From: Daphnia carinata
Taxonomy: Eukaryota > Arthropoda > Branchiopoda > Diplostraca > Daphniidae
NCBI RefSeq assembly: GCF_022539665.2
Contig: NC_081340.1
Location: 2,852,001 to 2,916,000 of the forward strand
DNA: 64,000 nucleotides
Reading direction: 5' to 3'
The position numbers were made by a program, and so were the translations under genes. The notes beneath the pieces are model-generated. The model searched no databases, was not told where the DNA came from, and saw only the letters and a list, made by a program, of their open reading frames with translations. Every line of letters begins with the position of its first letter. Position 1 is the stretch's first letter. Of this stretch, positions 59,952 to 64,000 are shown piece by piece.

Positions 59952-64000
<4,049 letters not shown>

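Overview
The window looks like nuclear DNA of an arthropod, most likely a branchiopod crustacean of the Daphnia type. This is inferred from gene content, many very short introns (roughly 50-100 bp), GT-AG splice sites, and intergenic DNA full of poly(A)/poly(T) runs and CT/GA repeats; I could run no database search. Nothing suggests bacterial or viral DNA. I saw no CRISPR array, rRNA or tRNA gene.

Layout. 1-1366 (+): 3' part of a lines/LINS1 gene, convergent with a complete three-exon TRAPPC4 gene (1894-2666, -). About 2.9-3.95 kb: tandem array of a ~330 bp AT-rich repeat. 4-12 kb: no recognisable gene; the part next to 12 kb probably holds the Delta 3' UTR. 12026-17506 (-): a seven-exon Delta gene for the Notch ligand (MNNL, DSL, nine EGF repeats, transmembrane segment). 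17.5-39.6 kb: ~22 kb with no convincing gene, the likely upstream regulatory territory of Delta. 39.6-41.9 kb: a second, rearranged copy of the same repeat family in both orientations.

From 42.2 kb the window is gene-dense: TSC2/tuberin (42198-48123, -; 13 exons, 1657 aa); a CENP-M-like kinetochore gene (49437-50167, +); a serpin with two alternative last exons (50640-53181, -); HAUS5 of the augmin complex (53503-56011, +); a small gene for a Pointed-domain-only protein of the Mae/Edl type (56403-56979, -); and the 5' two thirds or so of a salt-inducible kinase gene, SIK3-like (59952 to the window end, +). For most of these genes I rebuilt the exon chain base by base; phases close exactly in TRAPPC4, Delta, TSC2, CENP-M, the serpin (both ends) and HAUS5.

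Functionally the genes cover Notch signalling (Delta), ETS/RTK output (Mae-like), growth and nutrient signalling (TSC2 upstream of TORC1, SIK downstream of LKB1 and PKA), secretory traffic (TRAPPC4, ER-directed serpin) and mitosis (CENP-M, HAUS5). The most interesting observation is the serpin: one terminal exon supplies a furin-type reactive loop (R-M-K-R before S) and a C-terminal -HNDEL, the other a Met/Arg loop with no retrieval signal, so one gene seems to make an ER-directed proprotein-convertase inhibitor and a second, differently targeted inhibitor.
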